Program-made: the position numbers and the translations under genes
Notes under the pieces: model-generated
Databases searched by the model: none
What the model saw: the letters and a program-made list of their open reading frames with translations, nothing else
Told to the model about the DNA's origin: nothing
In this document: positions 28,367-37,485 of the stretch, one piece after another
How the letters are laid out: the number at the start of each line of letters is the position of its first letter
Numbering within the stretch: position 1 is the first letter of the stretch
From: Fuerstiella sp.
GTDB taxonomy: Bacteria; Planctomycetota; Planctomycetia; Planctomycetales; Planctomycetaceae
Reading direction: 5' to 3'
DNA length: 64,000 bases
NCBI GenBank assembly: GCA_029247265.1
Contig: JAQWLN010000041.1
Location: forward strand, 24,370-88,369

Positions 28367-29911
28367 TCATTCCGATGTTTCCCAGATCTTCATTAGTTCA
28401 CGTGAGCCCTGGCGAACAATTCCGCCGTCCTCCAGAATCGCTTCGGTGGCCGCCGTAACCCGCAATCGATCCAGTACGATGACCTCGGCAAGTGTGTCAA
28501 AGAATCGAATTTCAACGAACTCGTCCTTTGCGTCGCGGAGCAACTCGACCATCTGGCTGAATCCAGTCACCATCTGGTCGTTGACGGACTTCACGGTCAG
28601 AAAATAGGGAATCGTTCGATAACCACGGGCCGTTTCGTGAGTCAGCAGCCTCGTGACGACGACCAATTCTTCCGTCGAATTCTCATCGCGAAACTCATAG
28701 CGACGCTGGACAAGAGGACTCTTTGCCTGCTGCATCATTGATTTCACCACTGACAACGCGCGCCGCCGGTTCGCGTCACTCGATGCTCCGCCTGTGTCAA
28801 CAGCAGCCACGTAATCGGCCGTTGCTTCCGAAAACACAATGGGACCGTAGACAAAGTACCGCGGGTAATTCCCGCCCGTGTACGTGATCAGTTTCTTTCG
28901 CATTTCGACCGGGACTGACAGTTGTTGTTCAGTACCGTTTCGAATCACTGTCACGGGGACATGACCATTCTCTGCAACTTCAATGGCGAGGCGCGTGAAC
29001 GACAGATTGACGTCATTCTGCATGCGGCATCGCCCTCGATTGTCGACATTGTAGTCCGCAATCTGTGTGATGATATCTCCTTCCTTCAAAGGCGAATCAT
29101 TCTGTTCGCGAACACCGTGGCACAGGACTCCCGTCACGTCTGACAACAACTTAAGTCGGCGTCGCAATGCCGAGTTCTCAAGGTGTTGGTACCTGGGGTT
29201 GAAATCCGGTTTTCCGTCGTATGTGCCGTCGGCGACATCATCAAGAAACTTTCGAATCTCTTCTGTCGGTATAACGTAGCCGATATCGTTTGCGCTGCGG
29301 ATATGGCTGAATGCGATCCCGGCAATCTGACCGTCGACGATTGCCGGGCCGCCACTATTGCCCGGGTTAATAGCTGCGTCGATCTGAATTCGCAAACCGA
29401 CTGCGCCATATCGGTAACTGGTGTGTTCGATTCGGGAGACAATGCCCTCCGTAACGGACTGAGTATTGCCACCGGTCGGGTATCCATAAACCTGAACGGT
29501 TGATTTTACAGTTGGTGACTTTCCGGCAAGTGCCAGCGGTGCGATGTCCGTTAAATCGCCCGTCGGTTCGAACTCAAGTAATGCCAGATCAATTCCCGGA
29601 GCCAGAATCCTGACGCTGGCCGGAATGCGCTCCGATGAGTTGAACGGCTGCAGAGTGATTTCCGTTGTATTCAGAACGACATGTACATTGGTCAACACCT
29701 GGCCTTTGCCGATGATGACTCCTGAACCACTAACGGAACGTGGCGTCTGTCTTAGCCATGGAGAGCTGAGATTGATTGACCGATTCTTTGAGTGCACCTT
29801 TACGACCGCGTTCAGGTTGGCGGCTTCGTCTGCGACGGCATTTGGTAGAAATGCGCCCAGAGTGATTGCAATACGGAATAGATCTGCCCTTCGCGTAAGT
29901 GATAACGCCAT
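28367..29911 (-). CDS. HtrA/Deg-like trypsin-fold protease
   Basis: An exported S1C-type serine protease of 514 residues. A signal sequence (FRIAITLGAFLPNAVA) is followed by the catalytic triad: His77 in VLTNVHVV, Asp108 in APGIDLALLEF and Ser186 in NPGNSGGPAI. A PDZ-like region with LKEGDIITQIADYNVDN comes next, and a long C-terminal part resembles the second PDZ/beta region of plant Deg9-type proteases. GGAGG lies six bases before the ATG at 29911, which settles the start although the frame is open to 30169. The receiver-like gene follows it closely. It is probably a periplasmic quality-control protease. Confidence 0.87.
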   Translation of the reverse strand: MALSLTRRADLFRIAITLGAFLPNAVADEAANLNAVVKVHSKNRSINLSSPWLRQTPRSVSGSGVIIGKGQVLTNVHVVLNTTEITLQPFNSSERIPASVRILAPGIDLALLEFEPTGDLTDIAPLALAGKSPTVKSTVQVYGYPTGGNTQSVTEGIVSRIEHTSYRYGAVGLRIQIDAAINPGNSGGPAIVDGQIAGIAFSHIRSANDIGYVIPTEEIRKFLDDVADGTYDGKPDFNPRYQHLENSALRRRLKLLSDVTGVLCHGVREQNDSPLKEGDIITQIADYNVDNRGRCRMQNDVNLSFTRLAIEVAENGHVPVTVIRNGTEQQLSVPVEMRKKLITYTGGNYPRYFVYGPIVFSEATADYVAAVDTGGASSDANRRRALSVVKSMMQQAKSPLVQRRYEFRDENSTEELVVVTRLLTHETARGYRTIPYFLTVKSVNDQMVTGFSQMVELLRDAKDEFVEIRFFDTLAEVIVLDRLRVTAATEAILEDGGIVRQGSRELMKIWETSE

Positions 29912-30022
29912 AGGTGCCTCCGTTAAGAAAGGAATCGGACCGCAGTGATTGTACGAATTCCCCTGATTTCGCAACACGGCAATGTTTTCTGTCGTTTGCA
30001 TTCCTGAAACGGAGTGTTGATC

Positions 30023-30064
30023 ATGGTGGCTGTTGTTTCTAACTCGGAGGTGATCGATGCATAA
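30023..30064 (+). CDS. Mini-ORF overlapping the FG-GAP gene start
   Basis: A 13-residue frame (MVAVVSNSEVIDA) with GGAG about eight bases before its ATG. Its stop lies inside the start region of the FG-GAP gene (ATG 30057), so ribosomes ending here could reinitiate. It contains the ribosome-binding site (CGGAGG) of the main gene. Expression is not proven. Confidence 0.3.
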   Translation: MVAVVSNSEVIDA

Positions 30065-31223
30065 ATCCTGTTCAATCGTCGGCATTGTTTCTGTGTTCGT
30101 CGTGACCACGCAGGCGAGCGAACCCGCGCTGCGGTTTACGGCGAAAACAATCGATGGAAACGTCGGCAAGGTCTGTTACGCCGTAACAACAGCCGACGTG
30201 GACAATGACGGGAAGCGAGACATTGTGGCCGTTACAGAGAATCGAGTTCTGTGGTATCAGAACCCATCGTGGAAAATGCACGTAATCATTGAAGACCAGA
30301 CGCCGCTTGACAACGTCTGCATTGCGCCGCTGGATATCGATGGCGACGGCAGCGTGGATTTCGCCCTTGGTGCCGGATGGACGAAAATGGGCACACTGCA
30401 CTGGCTGACTCGAGGATCGTCTCTGAATGAGAAGTGGACAGTACATTCGATCGGCGAAGAAAAATGGACTCACCGAATGAGATTCGCAGATGTGCTGGGC
30501 AAAGGTAAACCACAGCTCGTAGTGTCACCGTTAAATGCGACCGTCGGAGATGGTGTGCGGCTGACCGCCTTCGAAATCCCCGCCGATCCTCGCGCGGACC
30601 GCTGGCCGGCAACCGTGCTGAACGCAGAACTTAATCGAATGCACAATCACTGGCACGTCGACTTTGACGGCGATGAAAAGATCGACACACTGACCTCAAG
30701 CCGGGAAGGAGTGAACCTTATCCGCCGCACGGCGAGTGGATGGCATCGTGCCCGCCTCGGCACAGGAGCCGAAGCCGAGGAACCGAATCAAAGTGGTGCC
30801 GGGGAAATCAAAATGGGAATACTGGCTAGCGGCAAGCAGTTCATCGCTACCGTCGAACCAATGCACGGACACAGCGTCGTGGTGTATACGGCTCCCCAAC
30901 AGGAATCAGCCGATGGAATGTGGGTCCGACACGTGATCGACACAGACTTCAAACGCGGCCATGCGTTGTGGACAGCTGATATTGACAACGATGGCAGCAA
31001 CGAAATTGCGTTCGGGCACAGCGACACGCCGGACATTTTCGGTGTGATCGTCTACAACTGCACCTCTGATGACGGAGCCGTCTGGTCGAAACAGGTTGTT
31101 GATGCCGGTGGAATAGCCACAGAAGCTTTGCTTGTGGAAGACCTGACAGGAGACGGAAAACCAGACATCGTTGCTGGCGGACGAGCCACGCACAACGTGA
31201 AGTTGTACATTCAGCAACCATGA
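30057..31223 (+). CDS. Secreted FG-GAP/VCBS repeat protein
   Basis: An exported beta-propeller protein of 388 residues. After a short signal (IVGIVSVFVVTTQA) come repeated calcium-binding blades: TADVDNDGKRDIVAV, PLDIDGDGSVDFALG, HVDFDGDEKIDTLTS, TADIDNDGSNEIAFG and EDLTGDGKPDIVAGG. These are the D-x-D-x-D-G pattern of FG-GAP/VCBS propellers. No enzyme motif is seen, so it is likely a binding or structural protein. A strong CGGAGG lies six bases before the ATG. It is divergent from the protease gene, with a 145-base shared upstream region. Confidence 0.87.
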   Translation: MHKSCSIVGIVSVFVVTTQASEPALRFTAKTIDGNVGKVCYAVTTADVDNDGKRDIVAVTENRVLWYQNPSWKMHVIIEDQTPLDNVCIAPLDIDGDGSVDFALGAGWTKMGTLHWLTRGSSLNEKWTVHSIGEEKWTHRMRFADVLGKGKPQLVVSPLNATVGDGVRLTAFEIPADPRADRWPATVLNAELNRMHNHWHVDFDGDEKIDTLTSSREGVNLIRRTASGWHRARLGTGAEAEEPNQSGAGEIKMGILASGKQFIATVEPMHGHSVVVYTAPQQESADGMWVRHVIDTDFKRGHALWTADIDNDGSNEIAFGHSDTPDIFGVIVYNCTSDDGAVWSKQVVDAGGIATEALLVEDLTGDGKPDIVAGGRATHNVKLYIQQP

Positions 31224-31650
31224 CGGAACGGCGGCGGCGGCGCGGAGCATCTTCGACGGATTGTTCGAGCTAACGCTCGGAATCCGCAGCCCCACTCCCG
31301 CTGGTCGCTGCAGATACGCCGCACACAGTCATTATTGGGTTCCTGGAAATCCCGTAAAGTCCTGTGTTTTGGGCAATTTATACCGCCAGACGTATTTGTT
31401 GGCGGCATTCCGGGGAACGACCGCCGAATGTCAGTGAACGGGTTGCCAGGGACTTTATCCGACGATATCATCCCGGGTTCGATTTTGCAGGGGTTTTCAA
31501 CAACGCTGGAGCGTCCGCAGTGCGACGGCACTAACGCTCGCGTCAATAAACCCTTTGGTGAAAGTGCTTTACGTTTTATCGACTGCCATGGCAGGCAGAT
31601 CGTGAAACATTGACGCTCATTTAGGTTGTTTTTCCTGGCTGGCTGATTTC
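31224..31650. other. Intergenic stretch before ffh with palindromic repeats
   Basis: No gene is visible. It carries the CGAGC-TAAC-GCTCG palindrome at 31266-31279 and a partial copy at 31531-31540. It also contains a GGCGGCGGCGGCG tract. The ffh promoter probably lies here. Confidence 0.5.
31266..31279. repeat. Short palindrome CGAGC-TAAC-GCTCG
   Basis: The exact reverse-orientation copy of the element at 8816-8829, located just after the FG-GAP gene. Confidence 0.6.
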
Positions 31651-33132
31651 GTGTTCGAAGGTATTACAGAAGGTCTGACCAACGCCTTTTCGGCTTTCCG
31701 CGGTAGCGGAAAGATCACGGAAGGGAATATTCGCGACGGCATGAAGCAGGTGCGTACCGCACTGCTGGAGGCCGACGTTGCGTTTGATGTTGCGCAGGAC
31801 TTTGTCAGGGACATCACAGAACAGGCCATCGGCGCGGACGTGCTGAAGTCCCTGCGGCCCGATGAACAGCTGGTCGGCATTGTGCATCAGGGTCTGATCG
31901 ACCTGATGGCCGGCGATCATTCTCTGCCCCTCAAACGTGACGGCGTCACCGTTCTCATGATGTGTGGGCTGCAGGGAAGTGGTAAAACCACGACCTGCGG
32001 CAAACTGGCTCGGTTGCTGAAAGAAGAAGGCCATACTCCGATGCTGGTCGCGGCCGACCTTCAGCGGCCGGCCGCTATTGAGCAGCTGAAAATCATCGGC
32101 GAACAGGTCGGCTGTCCTGTTTACCATGAAGACCCGGCGAAGAGTGACCCGGTTCAGGTCTGCCGCAATGGAGTAAAGCAGGCAAAGTCGAACGGCGCAA
32201 CGCTTGTCATTCTGGATACCGCCGGCCGATTGGGTATCGACGAAGAGTTGATGAAGGAACTGCAGCGGATTGATAACCGCGTGGCTCCGGACATGTGCCT
32301 GTTCGTCTGCGATGCGATGACCGGGCAGGATGCCGTCAACAGTGCCAAGGCCTTCAATGAAGCACTGGAACTGGACGGCGTCATCCTGACAAAACTGGAC
32401 GGCGATACTCGCGGCGGTGCGGCACTCAGCGTACGAGCCGTCACGGGGGTCCCGATCAAGTACGTCGGTGTCGGCGAACAACTGGATCGCCTTGAGCAGT
32501 TTCACCCGGACCGCATGGCCGGACGAATTCTCGGCATGGGCGATGTGTTGTCTCTTGTTGAGAAAGCTCAGCAGGAGTTCGACGAAGATGAGATGCTTGC
32601 CCAGCAGGAGAAAATGCAGCAGGGCAAGTTCACGCTGGATGATTTTCGCAAGCAGATGCGACAGATCAAAAAGCTGGGCTCAATGCGTGAAGTCATGAAG
32701 ATGATTCCGGGCATGGGTAAAGTCGTCGACCAGATGGGAGACATGAACCCGGAAGACGACATGCGGCGGATCGAAGGCATCATTAATTCAATGACACTGG
32801 ACGAACGTCACAACCCGGAGAGAATCGACCGAGGCAGGCGTAATCGAATCGCTTCCGGTAGTGGTGTCGAACCGGCTGAGGTCAACAAGCTGCTCAAGGA
32901 TTTCAACTCCATGGGCAAGATGATGCAGGACATGTCGAACATGAGCGTGAAAGACCGCATGAAGGCCGTCAAGCAGATGTCAGATGGCGGAATGATGGAT
33001 CCCAACGCCAACATTCAGGAAAAGAAAACACGAAGTAAGCGTGGACCGGTGGATTCGGTTCAATTGCGGGATAAGAAGAAGAAACAGCGTAAAGACGCAC
33101 GGAAGGCCAAGAAACGAAACCGAAGAAAGTAA
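31651..33132 (+). CDS. ffh: Signal recognition particle protein Ffh
   Basis: The SRP54 GTPase that binds signal peptides and the SRP RNA and delivers ribosomes to the membrane. The N domain is followed by the G1 loop GLQGSGKT (residues 106-113), DTAGRLG (189-195) and [10 protein letters not shown] (247-256). A Met-rich M domain ([21 protein letters not shown] and [12 protein letters not shown]) ends in a Lys/Arg-rich tail. It starts with GTG at 31651, which fits the family N-terminus [13 protein letters not shown]. It heads the cluster with rpsP, trmD, rplS and yraN. Confidence 0.96.
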   Translation: MFEGITEGLTNAFSAFRGSGKITEGNIRDGMKQVRTALLEADVAFDVAQDFVRDITEQAIGADVLKSLRPDEQLVGIVHQGLIDLMAGDHSLPLKRDGVTVLMMCGLQGSGKTTTCGKLARLLKEEGHTPMLVAADLQRPAAIEQLKIIGEQVGCPVYHEDPAKSDPVQVCRNGVKQAKSNGATLVILDTAGRLGIDEELMKELQRIDNRVAPDMCLFVCDAMTGQDAVNSAKAFNEALELDGVILTKLDGDTRGGAALSVRAVTGVPIKYVGVGEQLDRLEQFHPDRMAGRILGMGDVLSLVEKAQQEFDEDEMLAQQEKMQQGKFTLDDFRKQMRQIKKLGSMREVMKMIPGMGKVVDQMGDMNPEDDMRRIEGIINSMTLDERHNPERIDRGRRNRIASGSGVEPAEVNKLLKDFNSMGKMMQDMSNMSVKDRMKAVKQMSDGGMMDPNANIQEKKTRSKRGPVDSVQLRDKKKKQRKDARKAKKRNRRK

Positions 33133-33159
33133 TTCCGTCAATCGTGGATTGATGGACAG

Positions 33160-33183
33160 CCGGACTGGGTGCACCCCGTCCGG
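33160..33183 (+). promoter_or_regulatory. Hairpin in the ffh-rpsP spacer
   Basis: CCGGAC and GTCCGG enclose a further GGG/CCC pairing with a TGCA loop. No T run follows, so it is not a clear terminator. It could be an mRNA processing or regulatory structure. Confidence 0.4.
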
Positions 33184-33251
33184 TACACTGGACAATCAAA
33201 CGGGGCTAATGCCTCATTCACTTCGCAAGTAGCGGTTCCTGGGAGTTGTTA

Positions 33252-33641
33252 ATGTCAGTTCGAATTCGAATGAAAAGAATGGGGCGAAAGCACCGGCCTT
33301 TCTACCGTATCTGCATCATGGATCGTGAGCGAGCTCGCGACGGCAAGGCGATTGAAGAGGTCGGCTTCTACGACACTTCAGTGCCAGACAAGTCAAAGCG
33401 AGTCAGCCTGAAAATGGACAGGATTGACTACTGGCTGTCAGTCGGTGCTCAACCATCGGAAAAGGTCAACGCCTTAATCAAGAAGGTTCAGAAGGGTGAC
33501 TTTGGGTCGGCAGCGGCACCTCCGCCTATGCAGGCCCCCAAGCAACCGGAAGCTCCGGCTGCCGAAGAAGCACCTGCAGAAGCTGCCGAAACGACTGAGG
33601 CGGCCGCAGAAGAAGCTCCGGCTGCTGAAGGCGGAGAATAA
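33252..33641 (+). CDS. rpsP: 30S ribosomal protein S16 with C-terminal extension
   Basis: A small-subunit ribosomal protein. The conserved VRIRMKRMGRKHRPFYRIC start and GFYDTSVPDKSKRVSLKMDR core are followed by an Ala/Glu/Pro-rich tail of about 45 residues beyond the normal S16 end. The ATG at 33252 has GGGAG six bases upstream. It lies between ffh and trmD, as in many bacteria. rimM, which often stands between rpsP and trmD, is absent here. Confidence 0.95.
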   Translation: MSVRIRMKRMGRKHRPFYRICIMDRERARDGKAIEEVGFYDTSVPDKSKRVSLKMDRIDYWLSVGAQPSEKVNALIKKVQKGDFGSAAAPPPMQAPKQPEAPAAEEAPAEAAETTEAAAEEAPAAEGGE

Positions 33642-33724
33642 CCAGCTGCGGCCTGGTCCGCAGCACCGTGGTGGGCAGTCCATGCGAGTGCGACTGAACT
33701 CCACACCATGTGAAGTCTGATCTC

Positions 33725-34516
33725 ATGCGATTTGACGTGCTCACCCTGTTTCCAGAGATGTTCGAGAGTTATCTCGGGCAGAGCATTCTGAAACTGGCCA
33801 TTGAGCGTCAACTGGTTGATGTCCAGACCCACAACTTTCGTGACTTTGCGGAAGGTCGACACAAACAAGTGGACGATAAGCCGTTTGGTGGTGGTCCGGG
33901 AATGTTGCTGATGTGTCCTCCGGTGTTCGACTGTGTCGAGTCAGTTCTGGGGATTGAAGAGGTAGATGGAGAATCAGACAAGGCTGGGGCATCGGAACTT
34001 GCCTCCAGGATGTCACCGGCAACTGAAGGTGATGACTCGCCTCAATTGATCATGATGAGTCCTCAGGGACGCAAGCTTGATCAGAGACTGGTGGAAGAAC
34101 TCGCACAGAAACAACGGCTGGTTGTGCTGTGTGGGCGGTACGAAGGATTCGATGATCGAATCCGGGAAGGTCTGCAGCCGATGGAAATTTCGGCCGGCGA
34201 TTTTATCTGCAATGGCGGAGAAGTCCCGGCGATGTTGTTGATAGATACAGTCATTCGCCTGATTCCAGGTGTACTGGGTGACGAAACCAGCAGTAAATAT
34301 GATTCATTCAACGATTCAGGATTACTGGAACATCCACAGTTCACGCGGCCCCGGGAATATCGGGGAATGACGGTTCCGGAAATCCTGTTGAGCGGTAACC
34401 ATGAAGCCATTGCAAAATGGCGACACGAACAGAGTTTGAAACGAACGGCAGAACGCAGAAGTGACCTGCTGGCGACGCAGGACACAAATAACTTAAACAA
34501 TGATGCTGGTCAGTAG
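33725..34516 (+). CDS. trmD: tRNA (guanine-N1)-methyltransferase TrmD
   Basis: Methylates G37 of tRNAs with S-adenosylmethionine to prevent frameshifting. The start MRFDVLTLFPEMF and PFGGGPGMLL are family signatures. The knotted SAM site includes GRYEGFDDRI and GDFICNGGEVPAM, and the C-terminal RPREYRGMTVPEILLSG is intact. Between CPPVFDCVE and PQLIMMSPQG there is a non-conserved Glu/Ser-rich insertion of about 30 residues. The ATG at 33725 is chosen over a GTG five codons upstream. Confidence 0.95.
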   Translation: MRFDVLTLFPEMFESYLGQSILKLAIERQLVDVQTHNFRDFAEGRHKQVDDKPFGGGPGMLLMCPPVFDCVESVLGIEEVDGESDKAGASELASRMSPATEGDDSPQLIMMSPQGRKLDQRLVEELAQKQRLVVLCGRYEGFDDRIREGLQPMEISAGDFICNGGEVPAMLLIDTVIRLIPGVLGDETSSKYDSFNDSGLLEHPQFTRPREYRGMTVPEILLSGNHEAIAKWRHEQSLKRTAERRSDLLATQDTNNLNNDAGQ

Positions 34517-34664
34517 ACCACGGAAACACATTAACAGTTGACTGACCGTGAAATCTGAGAATCAGACGCCGGTATCCACAGGCAGAAAAACACAGACAAG
34601 AACGACAATCGCTTTACAATAAGCAACTTCAGAACAGCAAGAGAAGTAATAAAGGAACCCCGAT

Positions 34665-35051
34665 ATGAGACACAAACTTCTGGACATCGCAGAACAATCC
34701 AGTCTGCGGGAAGAACCGCTGAATTTTACAGTCGGCGATACCGTCGACGTTCATAATCGAATTCTCGAAGGCAACAAAGAACGCATCCAGGTGTTCAGCG
34801 GCGTTGTCATCGCCCGCCGCGGTCAGGGAACCGGTGAATTGTTCACTGTTCGCCGTGTTGTGGCTGGCGAAGGTGTTGAGCGGACCTTTCCAGTCCATAC
34901 GCCGAAACTCGCGAAGGTCGAAGTTGTACGGCACGGTCGAGTTCGCCGAGCCAAGCTGTTCTATCTGCGGGACCGCACCGGCAAGGCCACTCGACTTCGC
35001 GAACGCAAGTCAAAGCCATGGGAAGTGGATCCGAACGCCAAGAAGAAGTAG
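34665..35051 (+). CDS. rplS: 50S ribosomal protein L19
   Basis: A large-subunit ribosomal protein of 128 residues located at the subunit interface. The core GDTVDVHNRILEGNKERIQ, RRGQGTGELFTVRR and the RRAKLFYLRDRTGKATRL end match L19. AAGGA lies before the ATG. A terminator-like hairpin follows at 35161. Confidence 0.96.
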   Translation: MRHKLLDIAEQSSLREEPLNFTVGDTVDVHNRILEGNKERIQVFSGVVIARRGQGTGELFTVRRVVAGEGVERTFPVHTPKLAKVEVVRHGRVRRAKLFYLRDRTGKATRLRERKSKPWEVDPNAKKK

Positions 35052-35160
35052 GCTGGGGCGCCCCGACGGGCCATGGTGTGCCAGCTCAATCGCCGCGAAG
35101 GCGGGAACGACCGCCGGAGCGGTTCGTCGCTGGCACGATGCCCTGTGTTGTCTGATAATG

Positions 35161-35202
35161 GCGATGGTCTGAACCGTGGGTTCCTCAGACTATCGCCTTT
35201 TC
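35161..35202 (+). terminator. Intrinsic terminator after rplS
   Basis: The arms GCGATGGTCTGA and TCAGACTATCGC pair over 12 positions with one G-T, and CTTTTC follows. It lies about 110 bases after the rplS stop and just before yraN, so yraN may need its own promoter or readthrough. Confidence 0.7.
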
Positions 35203-35224
35203 GCTGCGCGGAATCGTGACGTGC

Positions 35225-35626
35225 ATGCCTATGAAACGTTTTCTTCACAAACTGCTCGGTGATCGTGGCGAACGGGCCGCTGTACGGTTCCTGAAGAAGG
35301 CCCATTTCAGAATCATTGCCCGCCAGTATCGCAATCAGTTCGGTGAGATCGACATTATCGCGATGGACGGATCGCAGATCGTGTTTGTTGAGGTCAAGAC
35401 TCGGCAGTCGACAGACGCCGGTCAACCACATGAAGCTGTCGACCTGCGCAAACAGCAGAAGCTGACGAAACTTGCTTTGGCCTGGCTCAGGAGGCACAAG
35501 CGTCTGGAACAGTCGGCGCGATTTGATGTCATTTCGATCGTCTGGCCTGACGATGCCGCAAAGCCCGCAATCGAAAATTTCAAACATGCATTCGAAGCCA
35601 CCGGCTCTGGTCAGTTCTTCAGCTAA
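35225..35626 (+). CDS. YraN/UPF0102 nuclease-like protein
   Basis: A 133-residue protein of the YraN family, with a restriction-endonuclease-like fold. The conserved active-site pattern GEIDIIAMDG...VFVEVKTR gives Glu41/Asp43 and Glu56/Lys58. It normally sits after rplS and rnhB; rnhB is missing here. Its cellular role is unresolved. The frame also has a GTG at 35216. Confidence 0.9.
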   Translation: MPMKRFLHKLLGDRGERAAVRFLKKAHFRIIARQYRNQFGEIDIIAMDGSQIVFVEVKTRQSTDAGQPHEAVDLRKQQKLTKLALAWLRRHKRLEQSARFDVISIVWPDDAAKPAIENFKHAFEATGSGQFFS

Positions 35627-35646
35627 ACCGCCTGTCCGGGCGCATG

Positions 35647-35672
35647 AAAAAGCCTCGCACCCGTGATGCGAG
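35647..35672 (-). terminator. Intrinsic terminator of the Gly/Tyr-rich gene
   Basis: On the minus strand CTCGCA and TGCGAG form a six-base-pair stem with a seven-base loop, followed by GCTTTTTC. It lies 45 bases downstream of the stop at 35717. Confidence 0.7.
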
Positions 35673-35716
35673 ACTCTCGATTGTAAATTGTCGTATCCCC
35701 AGGTCTGTCACCGCCT

Positions 35717-36070
35717 CTATCGACGTCCGTATCCGCCACCGTATCCACAGCCAATCCTGCCGCAGTATCCGCTGCCACCGTATCCACCACCATAACGCGG
35801 CGACGAATAAGCTCCATACGATTGTGTGGAGAGGTAATTCGGGCTCGTATAACGCGTCGGCAGAAAACGCTGGTAGGCCCGAGATTGATTCGGACGGCCA
35901 CTGCCACAACCACTGTTGTATCGGGATCGACTGTAACGGTGCGGCGTTCCGTAGTTCAAAGATATTCCAAAGCCGGAACTGCGCTGACCATAATGTTGGG
36001 CATTGGCATCGCCCATGGTTATGAAGGTCAATCCGCTGACTGCAACGGCCAAAATGAGTGAACGTATCAT
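35717..36070 (-). CDS. Small secreted Gly/Tyr/Ser-rich protein
   Basis: A 117-residue exported protein. The signal MIRSLILAVAVSGLTFITMG, ending near DANA, is followed by a low-complexity mature part rich in Tyr, Gly, Ser and Arg, including SPRYGGGYGGSGYCGRIGCG. No family is recognised. It may be a cell-surface or matrix protein. AAGGAG lies eight bases before the ATG at 36070, favouring that start over one six codons upstream. It has its own terminator. Confidence 0.72.
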   Translation of the reverse strand: MIRSLILAVAVSGLTFITMGDANAQHYGQRSSGFGISLNYGTPHRYSRSRYNSGCGSGRPNQSRAYQRFLPTRYTSPNYLSTQSYGAYSSPRYGGGYGGSGYCGRIGCGYGGGYGRR

Positions 36071-36658
36071 TTTCAAACTCCTTTTCATGTTGAGTTACAG
36101 GGAACACTCTGCCCCGCGACGAACGTGACGTTCCGTCGAGGATCGAAGACTCAGGCCATTTGCTCCGTGGTGAGTCATTTCCCGAACGCCGCAGGACCAG
36201 AGTGGATCCATCATACGATTCTGAATTCTCGTGCTGGATGCGTGTTTGACATTCCAACCGTGAGTTCAGCACCGAAACTGATTTATGTAATCTCAATTCC
36301 CTTTGAGTGGGTTTGCGGATTCAACAAAACGCGAAGGCCGTACCATTGGATATTTGCACTCAGTTCTTCGGGCACAACTAACGATTGCACACGGATGTAC
36401 GCTGAAATCAAGGGCCCCGTTGCGTTCCGATGAAACATAAAACATGACTTCAAGGCGATACAAAGTGTGATCGATATGACGTCGATCGTGGCGGTGCCAC
36501 GAGTCGCATCGGGAGACACTGGGGGGATCTTCACCAATAAGCACGCTGCGCCAATTTGATTCCGGAACCATGCGTCACCGCGATATCAATGCCATGCTGC
36601 AGCACATAGCATTCGCATACAGGTGAGTTTTTTTTCGATTCTTCGGAGCTGAATACAA
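36071..36658. other. 588-base stretch without a supported gene
   Basis: Two overlapping open frames, near 36125-36433 (plus) and 36293-36571 (minus), have irregular translations with no family signal or ribosome-binding site. A run of eight T lies at 36628-36635, shortly before the SDR gene. Nothing else is recognised. Confidence 0.5.
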
Positions 36659-37447
36659 ATGAGCAAACTGGCAGGAAAAGTACTGATCACAACCGGTGGT
36701 ACTCAGGGTGTGGGCGAAGCAATCGCGTTACACGCAGCCCGTGAAGGAGCTGCCGGAGTGGTGATCTGCGGTCGACAGGAAGACAAGGGGCTGGCTGTTG
36801 CGAAGGAAATAGAATCCCTCGGCAGCGCCGCGGAATTCGTCAAATGCGATCTTTCGATCGTCGAGGAATGTCGGAACGTTGTCCGCCGCTGCAACGAGCG
36901 ATTTGGCCGAGTCGATTGCCTTGTCAATGCCGCGGGCGATACGAATCGAGGAACTCTGGATGACACAACGGTCGATTTTTGGGACTTCCAGTTTGCCGTA
37001 AACGTACGAGCGCCGTTTGTTCTGTGTCAGGAAGCTGTTCGAATCATGCGGCGAGAGAATGTCGCGGGAACGATCGTAAATATTCTGTCGGTCGCCAAGT
37101 ACGCGGGGCTGGACATTCTGTGTTCGTACAGCTCAACAAAAGGTGCACTCAGTACTTTCACGAAGAACATTGCTCATTCACTTCGTGAAGATCGCATACG
37201 CGTGAATGGAATCAATCTTGGCTGGACAGACACACCGGCCGAACACGTTGTCCAGGCACGTCAGGGAAGTTCATCGGACTGGCTGCAGACCGCCGAAAAG
37301 AAATCCCCTTTCGGGCGGTTGCTGAAAGCCGACGACGTTGGCCGGCTGTGTATGTACCTGCTGAGCGACGAATCCGGCATTCTGACCGGTTCCAACATCG
37401 ACTATTCACAACGTGTAATGGGCGTCTTCCCTCCCGAACGTGAGTGA
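36659..37447 (+). CDS. SDR-family oxidoreductase
   Basis: A classical short-chain dehydrogenase/reductase of 262 residues. The cofactor loop TGGTQGVGEA, the NAAG motif in CLVNAAGD and the catalytic Ser/Tyr/Lys in SVAKYAGLDILCSYSSTKGA are all present. The enzyme interconverts an alcohol and a carbonyl with NAD(P). The substrate cannot be predicted from sequence. CGGAG precedes the ATG at a somewhat long distance. No operon partner is seen. Confidence 0.9.
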   Translation: MSKLAGKVLITTGGTQGVGEAIALHAAREGAAGVVICGRQEDKGLAVAKEIESLGSAAEFVKCDLSIVEECRNVVRRCNERFGRVDCLVNAAGDTNRGTLDDTTVDFWDFQFAVNVRAPFVLCQEAVRIMRRENVAGTIVNILSVAKYAGLDILCSYSSTKGALSTFTKNIAHSLREDRIRVNGINLGWTDTPAEHVVQARQGSSSDWLQTAEKKSPFGRLLKADDVGRLCMYLLSDESGILTGSNIDYSQRVMGVFPPERE

Positions 37448-37485
37448 CGTCACTGCCCGACAGCCGCAAAACAACACAACATTCG

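Noticed and set aside
36125..36571. Overlapping open frames on both strands before the SDR gene.
   Set aside because: The translations have no domain character, no signal peptide and no ribosome-binding site.
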